Of a stretch of DNA of 64,000 nt, positions 21,606-30,564 are shown piece by piece; within the stretch, counting starts at the first letter, position 1; the number at the start of each line of letters is the position of its first letter. The DNA comes from Pseudonocardia sp. SCN 73-27 (GTDB lineage: Bacteria > Actinomycetota > Actinomycetes > Mycobacteriales > Pseudonocardiaceae), in the NCBI GenBank assembly GCA_001725415.1, contig MEGH01000007.1:149670-213669 (forward strand). The letters are read 5' to 3'. The position numbers and the translations under genes were made by a program. The notes below the pieces were generated by a model. It was not told where the DNA came from, did no database searches, and saw only the letters and a program-made list of their open reading frames with translations.

Positions 21606-22142
21606 TCAGCTCCAGCCGTAGCGCGAGCGCAGCTCGTCGGCGACGCGGTCGAAACGGTTGCGGTCGAGGATCGCGCCCTCGCGGCGGATGTCGTGCTCGC
21701 CGATCTCGAGGACCCGGTCGAGCCGCACGAACGACTCACGGCCCTCGCGGTCCCACGCGCCGGTGCCGATCGCGGCCCAGTCGGGGTCGCCGTCGCGCTT
21801 GTGCTGGCTCGACAGCATGAGCCCCAACAGATCCCCACCCCCCTTGCCGACGACGAGCAGCGGCCGGTCCTTGCCCTGGCTCGCGTCCTCCTCGTAGGGC
21901 ACCCAGGCCCAGACGATCTCGCCGGGGTCGGCGGCGCCGTCGAGGTCGGGGGCGTAGGCGATCGTGCGGGCGCGGTCGGCGGTCGGCGCGGTACGGACTC
22001 CACCGTGCCCCTGCGGAGCCGGGGCCGGGGCACGGTCGCGGGCAGGTGCCGGTCGTACGGACTCCTGCTTCTGGTTCGAGCTGTTGAGCAGCTTCAGTCC
22101 GACGTCGACGACCTGCTTGAGCAGGTTCCCCCAGTTCGCCAT
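21606..22142 (-). CDS. PemK/MazF family toxin-like protein
   Basis: A 178-residue protein. After a helical N-terminus (MANWGNLLKQVVDVGLKLLN) and a Pro/Ala-rich linker, residues about 75-178 match the PemK/MazF barrel: GEIVWAWVPYEEDASQGKDRPLLVVG, then a later SFVRLDRVLEIGEHDIRREGAIL. MazF proteins cut single-stranded RNA. No antitoxin ORF lies beside it, and the N-terminal extension is unusual for a toxin, so a non-toxin role is possible. The start at 22142 is chosen as the first ATG of the conserved helix; in-frame ATGs at 22154 and 22211 exist, the latter inside a hairpin repeat. Confidence 0.75.
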   Translation of the reverse strand: MANWGNLLKQVVDVGLKLLNSSNQKQESVRPAPARDRAPAPAPQGHGGVRTAPTADRARTIAYAPDLDGAADPGEIVWAWVPYEEDASQGKDRPLLVVGKGGGDLLGLMLSSQHKRDGDPDWAAIGTGAWDREGRESFVRLDRVLEIGEHDIRREGAILDRNRFDRVADELRSRYGWS

Positions 22143-22174
22143 GCGCGACAGCATGTCAGGCCGCTGCGAACCCT

Positions 22175-22216
22175 CGTGAGTGGCGTTATTGGCCAGGGCC
22201 AACAACGCCACTCACG
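22175..22216. repeat. 42-bp hairpin repeat, type A copy 1
   Basis: Two 20-nt arms with one mismatch and a 2-nt loop. The outer part is CGTGAGTGGC with its complement GCCACTCACG; the inner stem is TTGGCC/GGCCAA. It overlaps the stop codon of bsaP on the minus strand. The same design occurs at 40577-40618 and 52746-52787. It is probably a transcription terminator of the bioFDB-bsaP operon. Confidence 0.75.
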
Positions 22217-22430
22217 ACGTGGTTTCGCCGTGGCGGCTGCAGCGCGCCTTCCAGCCGAAGGGGTCGACCTGCACGACCATGCGGCGCGCGCACTGCGGGC
22301 AGAAGCGCGGCGGCTCCAGCGTCCGGCGGACGGCGCAGCGGTCGTGGCCCGCGGCGGCGGAGGGCTCGCCGCACTGGTCGCAGAACTGTGCCGCACCGTC
22401 CGCGGCCGGCTCCTGCACCGGGGCGCTCAC
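22212..22430 (-). CDS. bsaP: Biotin synthase auxiliary protein
   Basis: A 72-residue Cys-rich protein: Cys17-x-x-Cys20, His29-x-x-Cys32, Cys44-x-x-Cys47 and Cys64-x-x-His67. It matches the small protein encoded directly after bioB in actinobacteria and described as BsaP, an iron-sulfur protein helping BioB regenerate its auxiliary cluster. The GTG at 22430 overlaps the bioB stop as GTGA. The ORF ends inside a hairpin repeat that supplies its stop codon. The name rests on size, Cys pattern and position; a plain zinc ribbon is the alternative. Confidence 0.8.
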   Translation of the reverse strand: MSAPVQEPAADGAAQFCDQCGEPSAAAGHDRCAVRRTLEPPRFCPQCARRMVVQVDPFGWKARCSRHGETTS

Positions 22431-23470
22431 AGGGTCTCGTTCAGAGCCTTGATCGGCATCTGCAGCTCGCCGAGCAGGTCGATGTCGGACTCGGCGGGGC
22501 GACCCAGCGTCGTCAGGTAGTTGCCGACGATGACCGCGTTGATGCCGCCGAGCAGTCCCTGGCGGGCGCCCAGGTCGCCGAGGGTGATCTCCCGGCCACC
22601 GGCGAAGCGCAGCACGGTGCGGGGCATGGCGAGGCGGAAGGCGGCGACGGTGCGCAGCGCGTCGGGACCCGACATCTGCTCCAGGTCCCCGAACGGCGTG
22701 CCGGGGCGCGGGTTGAGGAAGTTCAGCGGCACCTCGTCGGGGGTGAGCTCGGCGAGCTGCGCCGCGAACTCGGCGCGCTGCTCCAGCGACTCCCCCATAC
22801 CGACGATCCCGCCGCAGCAGACCTCCATGCCGGCCTCACGGACCAGGCGCAGGGTCTCCCAGCGCTCCTCCCACGTGTGCGTGGTGACGACATTGGTGAA
22901 ATACGACTTCGCCGTCTCGAGGTTGTGGTTGTAGCGGTGCACGCCCATCTCGGCCAGCCGCGTCACCTGCTCCTCGCTGAGCATCCCCAGCGAGCACGCG
23001 ACGTTGATGTCGACGGCGTCCTTGATCGCCGCGACACCCGCGGCGACCTGGCTCATCAGGCGCTCGTCGGGGCCGCGGACGGCGGCGACGATGCAGAACT
23101 CGGTGGCGCCGGTCTTCGCGGTCTGCTTCGCGGCCTCGACCAGCATCGGCACGTCGAGCCACGCGGCGCGCACGGGCGAGGCGAACAGGCCCGACTGCGA
23201 GCAGAAGTGGCAGTCCTCGGGGCAGCCGCCGGTCTTGAGCGAGATGATGCCCTCGACCTCGACCTCCGGGCCGCACCAGCGCATGCGGACGTCGTGGGCG
23301 AGCGCGAGCAGGTCGTCGAGCGACTCGTCGGGCAGCTGCAGGACCTGCAGCACCTGTCCCTGGTCCAGTCCCTCGCCGCGTTCGAGCACCTGCTCGCGCG
23401 CGGTCGCCAGGATGTTGCCGGCCGCGGGCTGGCCCGCGCGGTCCGACGTCGACGTCGTCGAGATGCTCAC
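22427..23470 (-). CDS. bioB: Biotin synthase
   Basis: BioB is a radical SAM enzyme inserting sulfur into dethiobiotin. The 347-residue protein has the SAM-cluster motif in [14 protein letters not shown] (CxxxCxxC), preceded by [10 protein letters not shown]. Further conserved segments include [52 protein letters not shown] and [14 protein letters not shown] with the Arg/Cys region of the second cluster. I chose the GTG at 23470, which overlaps the bioD stop as GTGA; an in-frame ATG at 23488 is also possible. Downstream bsaP is coupled. Confidence 0.96.
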   Translation of the reverse strand: MSISTTSTSDRAGQPAAGNILATAREQVLERGEGLDQGQVLQVLQLPDESLDDLLALAHDVRMRWCGPEVEVEGIISLKTGGCPEDCHFCSQSGLFASPVRAAWLDVPMLVEAAKQTAKTGATEFCIVAAVRGPDERLMSQVAAGVAAIKDAVDINVACSLGMLSEEQVTRLAEMGVHRYNHNLETAKSYFTNVVTTHTWEERWETLRLVREAGMEVCCGGIVGMGESLEQRAEFAAQLAELTPDEVPLNFLNPRPGTPFGDLEQMSGPDALRTVAAFRLAMPRTVLRFAGGREITLGDLGARQGLLGGINAVIVGNYLTTLGRPAESDIDLLGELQMPIKALNETL

Positions 23471-24165
23471 GGCTGCGGAGTCTGCCATTTTCCGCCGAGC
23501 GGGGCCCCCAGACTGTGACGCGCGACCGTCGCGAACCGTTCGGCGTCGAGTGCCCCCGCCCCCTCGGGGAGGGCTCCGACCAGCGGGATCCCGGTGACCT
23601 CGGGCAGATCGGCGAGGTTGCACGTCGTCGCCAGATCGGGTGTGCCGGGCAGGGATCCGACGACGATCCCGGCGCAGGCCAGCCCGGCGGCGCGCAGGGC
23701 ACGCGTCGTCAGCTCGGTGTGGTTGAGGGTGCCCAGGCCGGCGGCGACGACGACGAGGACCGCGGCGCCGAGACCGGCGGCGACGTCGGCGAGGGTGCCG
23801 TCGGTGGTGAAACGCACGAGCAACCCACCTGCTCCTTCGACGAGGACGAGGTCGTGGTCGCGGTCGAGCTCGCGGGCGGCGGCGATCGCGGCGCGCGGGG
23901 TGACGGGGTCCATGCCGGCGCGGCGGGCGGCGGTCAAGGGCGCCAACGGTTCCGGGTAGCGGCCGAGCTCGCGGGTGGTGACCGCGCCACCGGTGAGCCG
24001 GGTGACGACGGCGAGGTCGCCGGGCTCCCCCGGGGCGACGCCGGTCTGGGCGGGTTTGAGGACGGCGACCCGTTCCCCGCGGGCGGCCGCGACGGCGGCC
24101 ACGGCGGCGGTGACGACGGTCTTGCCGACGTCGGTCCCGGTCCCGGTGACGACGAGGATGCTCAT
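23467..24165 (-). CDS. bioD: Dethiobiotin synthetase
   Basis: BioD closes the ureido ring of dethiobiotin using ATP and CO2. The 232-residue P-loop protein begins [20 protein letters not shown] (Walker A GTDVGKT). KPAQTG, the VEGAGGLLV metal-binding segment and [15 protein letters not shown] follow. The ATG at 24165 overlaps the bioF stop as ATGA. It lies within bioF-bioD-bioB-bsaP. Confidence 0.96.
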   Translation of the reverse strand: MSILVVTGTGTDVGKTVVTAAVAAVAAARGERVAVLKPAQTGVAPGEPGDLAVVTRLTGGAVTTRELGRYPEPLAPLTAARRAGMDPVTPRAAIAAARELDRDHDLVLVEGAGGLLVRFTTDGTLADVAAGLGAAVLVVVAAGLGTLNHTELTTRALRAAGLACAGIVVGSLPGTPDLATTCNLADLPEVTGIPLVGALPEGAGALDAERFATVARHSLGAPLGGKWQTPQP

Positions 24166-25313
24166 GCCTGCCGCAGGACCTCGGTGAGGACCCGGCGGGC
24201 GCGGTCGAGGTCGGCGTCGGTGAGGTCGGCACGGGCTGTGAGCCGCAGCCTGCTCGTCCCCTCGGGCACCGACGGCGGCCGGAAGCAGCCGACCCGCACG
24301 CCCAGCTCGGCGCAGCGCTGCGCGGCCGCGAACGCCCGCTCGGGCTCCCCCAGCACGACGGGCACGACCGCCGACGGCGGCGCCGGCACACCCGCTGCCT
24401 CGGCCAGCGACGCCGCCGCCGAGAGGACGGCGGCGGGCAGTCCCGGTTCGTCGTGCAGGACCTGAAGGGCTGCAAGGGCTGCGGCCACCGCGGCGGGTGC
24501 GAGGCCGGTGTCGAAGATCATCGTGCGGGCGGCGTCGACGAGGTGCTCGACGACGCGGCGTGGGCCGAGCACCGCGCCGCCCTGGCTGCCGAGCGCCTTG
24601 GACAGGGTCACGGTCAGGACGACGTCGTCGGCCCCGGCGAGACCCAGCTCCGCTACGAGGCCCCGGCCGCCGTCGCCGCGCACGCCGAGCCCGTGGGCCT
24701 CGTCGGCGACCAGCACGGCACCCCGCGCCCGGCAGACCGCGTGCAGCGCGTCGAGCGGGGCGAGGGTCCCGTCGGCGGAGGTGACGGCGTCGGTCACGAC
24801 GAGCGCGCGCTGCTCGGTCCGGGCGGCGAGCGCGGCGTCGACGGCCGCGACGTCGGCATGCGGGGTCACCACCACCCGGGCGCGGGAGAGCCGGCAGGCG
24901 TCGACGATCGAGGCGTGGTTGGCCCCGTCGGACACCACGAGCGACCCGGCGCCCGACAGCGCCGTGACGACGCCGAGGTTCGCCGCGTAGCCCGACGAGA
25001 ACACCAGCCCCGCCTCGGCCCCGACGAACGCGGCCAGCTCGTCCTCCAGCCGGGCGTGCAGCTCGGTGCTGCCGGTGACCAGTCGCGAGCCCGTCGACCC
25101 GGCACCCCACGTCCGCAGCGCGGCGACCCCGGCGTCGACGACGCGCTTGTCGCGCGACAGGCCCAGGTAGTCGTTCCCGGCGAGGTCGAGCTGCGGCTCG
25201 TCGGCCGCGCGGTGGCGCAGCGTGCGGCGCAGCCCGGCGGCCCGGCGCTCCGCGGCGGCGCGGTCGAGCCAGTCGAGCGGGTGCTCCGGTGTGTCGTCCA
25301 CGGCTGCGTTCAC
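24162..25313 (-). CDS. bioF: 8-amino-7-oxononanoate synthase
   Basis: BioF condenses pimeloyl-ACP or pimeloyl-CoA with L-alanine using PLP. The 383-residue protein has [43 protein letters not shown], and the PLP Lys in [12 protein letters not shown]. The GTG start at 25313 follows a TAAGGT box by 6 nt, suggesting a leaderless mRNA. It heads the bioF-D-B-bsaP operon and is divergent from a methyltransferase. bioC/bioH-type pimelate genes are not adjacent. Confidence 0.95.
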   Translation of the reverse strand: MNAAVDDTPEHPLDWLDRAAAERRAAGLRRTLRHRAADEPQLDLAGNDYLGLSRDKRVVDAGVAALRTWGAGSTGSRLVTGSTELHARLEDELAAFVGAEAGLVFSSGYAANLGVVTALSGAGSLVVSDGANHASIVDACRLSRARVVVTPHADVAAVDAALAARTEQRALVVTDAVTSADGTLAPLDALHAVCRARGAVLVADEAHGLGVRGDGGRGLVAELGLAGADDVVLTVTLSKALGSQGGAVLGPRRVVEHLVDAARTMIFDTGLAPAAVAAALAALQVLHDEPGLPAAVLSAAASLAEAAGVPAPPSAVVPVVLGEPERAFAAAQRCAELGVRVGCFRPPSVPEGTSRLRLTARADLTDADLDRARRVLTEVLRQA

Positions 25314-25319
25314 ATCGGG

Positions 25320-25325
25320 ACCTTA
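25320..25325 (-). promoter_or_regulatory. Predicted bioF -10 box, leaderless
   Basis: TAAGGT on the minus strand with 6 nt to the bioF GTG. Motif and spacing only. Confidence 0.45.
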
Positions 25326-25334
25326 GGCGCCCGT

Positions 25335-25354
25335 GTCACCCGTGCGCATGTGAC
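25335..25354 (-). promoter_or_regulatory. Inverted repeat over the bioF -35 region
   Basis: GTCAC-N10-GTGAC, perfect arms, covering about -22 to -41 relative to the bioF start. The position would let a repressor block the promoter. Actinobacterial biotin operons are often under a TetR-type BioQ repressor. No bioQ gene is in the window and I could not match this to a known box. Confidence 0.35.
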
Positions 25355-25419
25355 GTCGGGCGAGCGGCGCAGGCCATGATCGTGCGAGCAATCCGCGAGG
25401 GGTCGAGGAGGACCGGTAC

Positions 25420-26199
25420 ATGAGCTGGCAGATGGTCGACGAGGGCTGGGGTCGCAAGGCCGTCGACTGGGCGACGCTCGCCGAACCGCACGCGGTGCGG
25501 GAGTACGTGTTCGTGCACCGGCTGCTCGACGTCCGGCCCGGCGTCGACCTGCTCGACGTGGCCTGCGGCGCCGGGCTCGCCCTCGAGCTGGCAGGGGTCG
25601 CGGGGGCGACCTGCTCGGGCATCGACGCGTCACCGCGGCTGGTCGAGGTCGCGCGGCTGCGCAACCCCGGCTGCGACATCCGCGTCGGCGACATGGCCGA
25701 CTCCGGTTTCGACGACGCGTCGTTCGACCTGGTCACGAGCTTCCGCGGGATCTGGGGCACGACGCCCGCCGCGATCACCGAGGTCGCCAGGGTGCTGCGT
25801 CCCGGGGGCAAGGTGGCGCTGACGTTCTGGGGCGACATGGCCGCGACGCCGGGTGGGCGGCTGCTCGCCCCGTTCCGGCTGGCGACGCAGGAGCAGGTCG
25901 GCCACCAGTCGGCGATGGTCGCGCTCAAGGCACCGGGCGCCGCGGCCGCGTTCCTCGCCGGCGCGGGGCTGAAGCCGGGCGAGCTGATCGACGTTCCCTT
26001 CGTCATGGAGTATGCCGACGCCGAGCACTACGCCCGCGGGCTCGCCGCCAGCGGCCCGGCCTACGAGGCGATCCAGACCGCCGGCGAGGAGGCGTTCCAC
26101 GCGGCGTGCATGGAGGCCGTGCAGCCGTTCCTGCGGGAGGGCCTGCCGATCCGGGCGACCATCCGGCTGTACGGGATCGTCGGCACCAAACCCGCCTGA
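25420..26199 (+). CDS. Class I SAM-dependent methyltransferase
   Basis: A 259-residue Rossmann methyltransferase. The SAM-binding motif I is LLDVACGAGLALELAG. GIDASPRLVEVAR (motif II acidic region), DIRVGDMADSGFDDASFDLV and VARVLRPGGKVALTFWG follow. The start at 25420 has GAGGAGG about 8 nt upstream. It is divergent from bioF, but is unlikely to be BioC because nothing specific to that family is visible and the gene is not in the operon. The substrate is unknown. Confidence 0.87.
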   Translation: MSWQMVDEGWGRKAVDWATLAEPHAVREYVFVHRLLDVRPGVDLLDVACGAGLALELAGVAGATCSGIDASPRLVEVARLRNPGCDIRVGDMADSGFDDASFDLVTSFRGIWGTTPAAITEVARVLRPGGKVALTFWGDMAATPGGRLLAPFRLATQEQVGHQSAMVALKAPGAAAAFLAGAGLKPGELIDVPFVMEYADAEHYARGLAASGPAYEAIQTAGEEAFHAACMEAVQPFLREGLPIRATIRLYGIVGTKPA

Positions 26200-26202
26200 C
26201 CC

Positions 26203-26256
26203 GCGCGCAGCCTCATTGCTGTCCGCGGCCGGCCCGACGACCATGAGGTTGCGCGC
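26203..26256. terminator. Long hairpin between convergent methyltransferase and SulP genes
   Basis: Left arm GCGCGCAGCCTCAT and right arm ATGAGGTTGCGCGC pair with one G-T-type mismatch, and the pairing extends inwards with gaps around a GC-rich loop. It begins 3 nt after the methyltransferase stop and ends 24 nt before the SulP stop. It probably terminates both. Its sequence differs from the type A and type B elements. Confidence 0.55.
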
Positions 26257-26280
26257 GGCCTGTCGGGCCCGGGTCCTCGG

Positions 26281-27795
26281 TCAGGTCCGGGCGGGCGCGG
26301 AGGCCGGTGTGCGCACGGGCCGGGGTGGCGACGCGGCCCCGTACCGCAGCTCGACGGCCCCGCCCGTGGCACGGTGGCGCGACGACCAGGTGTCGAGGTG
26401 GTCACGGGCGGCGTGGTCGAGATAGTGGGCGGCGACGTGCACACGGACGTCGCTGCCCGCCGGGACCTTCGCCAGCACCCGCAGCAGCCGCGGCACGGCG
26501 AGGAAGCTGACCGTGCCCTCGACGGCGACGGTGCCGGGCCCCTCGTCGGCGGCGTGGAACCTCACCCGCGACCGCACGACCCGGCCCAGCACCAGCAGCC
26601 CCGCGGCGGCGAAGCCGGCAGCGACGCCCGTCAGCAGGTCGGTGAGCAGCACCCCGCCGACGGTGACGACATAGACGGGCAGGTCGCCGTGGCGCCGGGC
26701 GGCGCGGATGTCGGCGGGCTTGACCAGCTGCAACCCGACGACGACCAGCAGCGCGGCCAGCACCGCCAGCGGCACCGACTCGACCAGACCGGCGAGCGCC
26801 ACGGCGAACACCGCGATCCAGACGCCGTGCAGCACCGTCGACGCGCGGGTACGGGCCCCGGCGCGGACGTTGGCGGCGCTGCGCACGATGACACCGGTGA
26901 CGGGCAGCCCGCCCGCGAGCCCGGAGACCACGTTCGCCGCGCCCTGGCCGAGCAGCTCGCGGTCGGCGCGCGTCGGTTTCCCGCTGTGCATGCGGTCGAC
27001 GGCCATCGCCGAGAGCAGGCTCTCCACGCTCGCGACCAGCGCGACGGTGAGCACCGCTCCGGCGACGGCGACCCACCCGTCGGCGGGCAGGACCGGCAAG
27101 GCGATGGCGTCGACGAGGCCGCCGGGCAGGTCGACCCGGGCGACCGACGGGAGCGGCAGCGCGACGAGCGTCGCGACCAGGACGGCGACCAGCGGGCCGG
27201 GGACGGCGCGGACCCGTGCGGGCAGCGTCGGCCACGTCAGCAGCAGGACGACGACCACGGCACCGACCGCGACGGTGGCGACGTCCGCCCCGGCGATCGC
27301 GGACGGCAGCGCGGTGACGTTGGCGGCCGGGGTCGCGGCCGGCGTGCCGCCCAGGACGACGTGGACCTGGGCCAGCGCGATCGTGATGCCGATGCCGGCG
27401 AGCATCCCGTGCACCACGGCGGGTGGGACGGCTTGGGCGAACCGTGCGATGCGGGCGACGCCGAACAGGACCTGGACGGCCCCGGCGCCGACGGTGATGA
27501 GGCAGGTGACTCCCCAGCCGAAGCGGGTGACGAGGTCGGCGACGATGACGGTGAGGCCGGCGGCGGGGCCGCTGACCTGCAGGGGTGACCCGCCGAGCAG
27601 GCCGGCGACGATGCCCCCGACGACCGCGGCGATGAGGCCCGCGAGCAGTGGCGCACCGGAGGCGAGCGCGATCCCCAACGACAGCGGGACGGCGACGAGG
27701 AAGACGACGAGCGAGGCTCCCAGATCGGCTCGGAGGTGGGGCAGCGGCGACCGGGACGGGGCATGCGTGGATGGGGTGTTCGGGCTCGAGGTCAC
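26281..27795 (-). CDS. SulP family inorganic anion transporter
   Basis: A 504-residue SulP/SLC26-type carrier with about 10-12 hydrophobic helices and a short STAS-like C-terminal domain (about residues 400-490). The start region LGASLVVFLVAVPLSLGIAL and GGSPLQVSGPAAGLTVIVADL (read in two parts) match the bicarbonate/sulfate group; GLPVTGVIVRSAANVRAGA is also typical. Substrate could be sulfate, bicarbonate or another anion. The GTG at 27795 has GGAGG 9 nt upstream. No carbonic anhydrase is adjacent. It sits between the bioFDB operon and bioA. Confidence 0.9.
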   Translation of the reverse strand: MTSSPNTPSTHAPSRSPLPHLRADLGASLVVFLVAVPLSLGIALASGAPLLAGLIAAVVGGIVAGLLGGSPLQVSGPAAGLTVIVADLVTRFGWGVTCLITVGAGAVQVLFGVARIARFAQAVPPAVVHGMLAGIGITIALAQVHVVLGGTPAATPAANVTALPSAIAGADVATVAVGAVVVVLLLTWPTLPARVRAVPGPLVAVLVATLVALPLPSVARVDLPGGLVDAIALPVLPADGWVAVAGAVLTVALVASVESLLSAMAVDRMHSGKPTRADRELLGQGAANVVSGLAGGLPVTGVIVRSAANVRAGARTRASTVLHGVWIAVFAVALAGLVESVPLAVLAALLVVVGLQLVKPADIRAARRHGDLPVYVVTVGGVLLTDLLTGVAAGFAAAGLLVLGRVVRSRVRFHAADEGPGTVAVEGTVSFLAVPRLLRVLAKVPAGSDVRVHVAAHYLDHAARDHLDTWSSRHRATGGAVELRYGAASPPRPVRTPASAPART

Positions 27796-28200
27796 GACTT
27801 CGGCCTCCGGGTCCGTGGGCAGATGGATTTGTGCCGCAACGCATGCGCGCGGCCTCTCGGCCCGCTCCACGCGACGGCGGGCGCGACGGCGCACCTCACC
27901 GCCCAACACCGGGCGACTCCCGTCGGTTCCCGGCGACCGGTCCGCGATATCGGTTTCGCCCGCGTCGCGGCCACGCCGGGTGACGCGCCGTGCAACAGCT
28001 GCGCCCGGCCGGCGGGCACTCCTCCGGCGATGTCGCGTCCATGATCACCGAGAGCCTCGTGGTGTCACCGCGACGACACCCGATCGTCGGCCCCGCACAT
28101 CGATCGAGTGGATCATGGGACTCGCACGCTCGGCCGACGCGCGACACACCCTCACAGGCTCTTGGCGGCGGGGCACCCCAGCCCGGGGCTGCGCGCCGGG
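27796..28200. other. 405-bp intergenic region between SulP gene and bioA
   Basis: No convincing gene is seen in this stretch. Short open frames on both strands lack ribosome binding sites and family motifs. It contains an imperfect inverted repeat, CCATGATC at 28040-28047 and GATCATGG at 28112-28119, extended outwards by GTC/GAC with one bulge, with a 64-nt interior. A small GC hairpin (CAGCC/GGCTG, 28179-28191) lies 10 nt after the bioA stop and may be its terminator. Confidence 0.5.
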
Positions 28201-29490
28201 TCAGGCGGCGGCCGCGGCGGCGCAGACCCCGGCGGTGATCGTCGCGATCTCGTCGGCGGTGCAGACGTAGGGCGGCATCGTGTAGACGAGGTCGCGGAAG
28301 GGCCGCAGCCACACCCCCGCCGCCACGGCGGCGTCGGTCGCCGCGGCCATGTCGACCTCGTGGTCGAGCTGCACGACGCCGATCGCGCCCAGCACGCGCA
28401 CGTCGCGCACCCCGGGCAGTGCGCGTGCCGGGGCGAGGCCGGCGCGCAGGCCGTCGGAGATGGCGGCGACCCGGCCGCGCCAGTCGCTGCCCCGCAGCAG
28501 CCCGATCGACGCCCCCGCCACCGCGCACGCCAGCGGATTGCCCATGAACGTCGGCCCGTGCATGAGCACGCCGGCCTCGCCGTCGGAGATGCCGCGGGCC
28601 ACCTCGGGGGTGCACAGCGTCGCCGCCAGGCTCATGTACCCGCCGGTCAGCGCCTTGCCGACGCACATGACGTCGGGGGCGATGCCGGCGTGGTCGGCGG
28701 CGAACATCTCGCCGGTCCGCCCGAACCCGGTGGCGATCTCGTCGAACACGAGCAGCACGTCGTTGGCCAGGCACACCTCGCGCAGGACGTGCAGGTAGCG
28801 GGGGTCGTGGAAGCGCATCCCGCCCGCGCCCTGCACGACCGGCTCGACGATCACGGCGGCCAGCTCGTCGGCGTGGGTCTCGACGAGACGAACCAGCTCG
28901 GCGACGTAGCCGGTCTCGAACCCACGCGGGGGTGCCGACGCGAACACCTGCTGCGGCAGGACGTCGCGCCACAGCGAGTGCATGCCGCCGTCGGGGTCGC
29001 AGACGCTCATCGCGCCGAACGTGTCGCCGTGGTAGCCGCCGCGCCACGTGAGCAGCCGGTGCTTGGCCGGCCGTCCGCGCGAACGCTGGTACTGCAGGCA
29101 CATCTTGATCGCGACCTCCACCGACACCGAGCCCGAGTCGGAGAGGAAGACGTGCGCGAGCTCGCCCGGAGCGAGGTCGACCAGCGCGCGGGCCAGCGCG
29201 ACCGCGGGGCCGTGGGTGAGCCCGCCGAACATGACGTGGCTCATCGCCCCGAGCTGGCCGGTGACGGCCGCGTCGAGGACCGGGTGGCGGTAGCCGTGGA
29301 TCGCCGCCCACCACGACGACATGCCGTCGACGACCTCGACGGTCCCGTCCCCGGCGTCACGTCCGGGGGCGAGCCGCAGCCGCACGCCCTCGGCCGACAC
29401 GACCGCGCGTGGTGTGACCGTCGCGGGCATCGGGGCATAGGGATGCCAGACGAGGTCGCGGTCGGTGGCGAGGAGATCGTCAGGGGTCAC
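28201..29490 (-). CDS. bioA: Adenosylmethionine-8-amino-7-oxononanoate aminotransferase
   Basis: BioA makes 7,8-diaminopelargonate from KAPA with SAM as amino donor. The 429-residue class III aminotransferase has [42 protein letters not shown], the PLP Lys in [14 protein letters not shown] and [15 protein letters not shown]. The GTG start at 29490 lies 8 nt after a TAGGGT box. It is divergent from a PaaX-type regulator with only 38 bp between them, and is detached from bioFDB by about 3 kb. Confidence 0.95.
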   Translation of the reverse strand: MTPDDLLATDRDLVWHPYAPMPATVTPRAVVSAEGVRLRLAPGRDAGDGTVEVVDGMSSWWAAIHGYRHPVLDAAVTGQLGAMSHVMFGGLTHGPAVALARALVDLAPGELAHVFLSDSGSVSVEVAIKMCLQYQRSRGRPAKHRLLTWRGGYHGDTFGAMSVCDPDGGMHSLWRDVLPQQVFASAPPRGFETGYVAELVRLVETHADELAAVIVEPVVQGAGGMRFHDPRYLHVLREVCLANDVLLVFDEIATGFGRTGEMFAADHAGIAPDVMCVGKALTGGYMSLAATLCTPEVARGISDGEAGVLMHGPTFMGNPLACAVAGASIGLLRGSDWRGRVAAISDGLRAGLAPARALPGVRDVRVLGAIGVVQLDHEVDMAAATDAAVAAGVWLRPFRDLVYTMPPYVCTADEIATITAGVCAAAAAA

Positions 29491-29498
29491 GGCCCCCG

Positions 29499-29519
29499 AC
29501 CCTATGCGGCGTCTACGCT
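29499..29519. promoter_or_regulatory. Divergent -10 boxes for bioA and the PaaX-type gene
   Basis: TAGGGT (minus, 29499-29504) lies 8 nt before the bioA GTG. TACGCT (plus, 29514-29519) lies 9 nt before the regulator ATG. The two promoters would overlap back to back and could compete. Both spacings allow leaderless or very short leaders. Confidence 0.4.
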
Positions 29520-29528
29520 GGCCGGACC

Positions 29529-30389
29529 ATGTCCGTCGCAGCCGAGGAACCCACGGGCCGTCCGGCGCTGTCGCGCCGCCGCGAGCTCGGCTCGGCCAGC
29601 GCGCGGTCGATGCTGCTCACGGTGCTCGGCGAGTTCGTCCTCCCCCGGGCCCAGCCGGTGTGGACGCAGACCCTGGTCGACGTGATGGGCCGGCTCGGTG
29701 TGGAGCAGAAGTCGGCCCGGCAGGCGTTGGCGCGTACCGCCGCCGAGGGCCTGCTCACCTCCGACCGGGAGGGCCGCCGGGTCCGCTGGTCGCTCTCGGA
29801 GTCCGGGCAGCGGCTGCTGTCCGACGGCGCGGCGCGCATCTACGGGTTCGGCACCCCGGCTGCGGCGTGGGACGGCCGCTGGCTGGTCCTGCTCGTCAGC
29901 GTCCCGGAGTCGCGACGCCAGCTGCGGCACCGGCTGCGCACCCGGCTCGCGTGGGCCGGGCTGGGGTCGCCGTCACCGGGCGTGTGGATCTCCCCCGACC
30001 CGGGCAAGCAGGCCGAGGTCGCGCAGGTCGTCGCCGACCTGGAGCTCGACGAGGTGACCAGCTCGTTCGTCGGCCCCTTCGGCGCGATCGGCGCCGAGGC
30101 CGACATGGTCGCCCAGGCGTGGGACCTCGCCGAGGTCGAGGCCGCCTACGAGGAGTTCATCGCCGACTTCGGCAGCCCCGGTCCCACCGACCCCGACGAG
30201 ATCATGGTCCGCCAGGTCCAGCTCGTGCACGCGTGGCGGCGGTTCCCGTTCCTCGACCCGCGCCTGCCGGCCGCGCTGCTGCCGCGCGGGTGGGCCGGCA
30301 CCCGTGCCGCCGAGCTGTTCGACACCCTGCACTCGCGCTGGGAGGGCCCGGCGCGACGCCGCTGGGAGGAGCGCTCCGCGGTCGGCTGA
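29529..30389 (+). CDS. PaaX family transcriptional regulator
   Basis: A 286-residue regulator of the PaaX family. The N-terminal winged helix includes [20 protein letters not shown] and [21 protein letters not shown]. The middle domain contains [24 protein letters not shown] and [17 protein letters not shown], as in PaaX. A C-terminal PaaX_C-like part ends the protein. The original PaaX represses phenylacetate catabolism with phenylacetyl-CoA as effector; no paa genes are in the window, so the effector is open. It precedes an MHS-family transporter, its most likely target. Confidence 0.88.
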   Translation: MSVAAEEPTGRPALSRRRELGSASARSMLLTVLGEFVLPRAQPVWTQTLVDVMGRLGVEQKSARQALARTAAEGLLTSDREGRRVRWSLSESGQRLLSDGAARIYGFGTPAAAWDGRWLVLLVSVPESRRQLRHRLRTRLAWAGLGSPSPGVWISPDPGKQAEVAQVVADLELDEVTSSFVGPFGAIGAEADMVAQAWDLAEVEAAYEEFIADFGSPGPTDPDEIMVRQVQLVHAWRRFPFLDPRLPAALLPRGWAGTRAAELFDTLHSRWEGPARRRWEERSAVG

Positions 30390-30486
30390 CGCCGCGTCCA
30401 GGAGCGTCACCAGCCGTGTCCAGGAGTGTCGCCACCGGGCCAGGACCGAATTTCGTCCGGTCTGGCCGGATCGTCACCGCCAGCGT

Positions 30487-30515
30487 TTGACACCCGATCG
30501 GGTGGCGCTCAGCCT
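30487..30515 (+). promoter_or_regulatory. Promoter with 14-bp palindrome upstream of the MFS gene
   Basis: TTGACA (30487-30492), 17-nt spacer and CAGCCT (30510-30515) form a plausible promoter. The spacer holds a perfect palindrome, CACCCGATCGGGTG (30491-30504). Protein binding there would block RNA polymerase. It lies 100 nt after the PaaX-type gene and 60 nt before the transporter start. Confidence 0.5.
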
Positions 30516-30564
30516 CGGACCACCGCCGGCGGCCCGGAGGTCGCCGCATGATCGGGGAGCCGTG

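Noticed and set aside
25335-25354. Naming the bioF inverted repeat a BioQ box
   Set aside because: I could not match it to a consensus I am sure of and no BioQ gene is present, so it is listed only as a candidate operator.
27736-28044. 102-codon plus-strand frame in the SulP-bioA gap
   Set aside because: No ribosome binding site or promoter, no recognisable domain, and it starts inside the SulP gene on the opposite strand.
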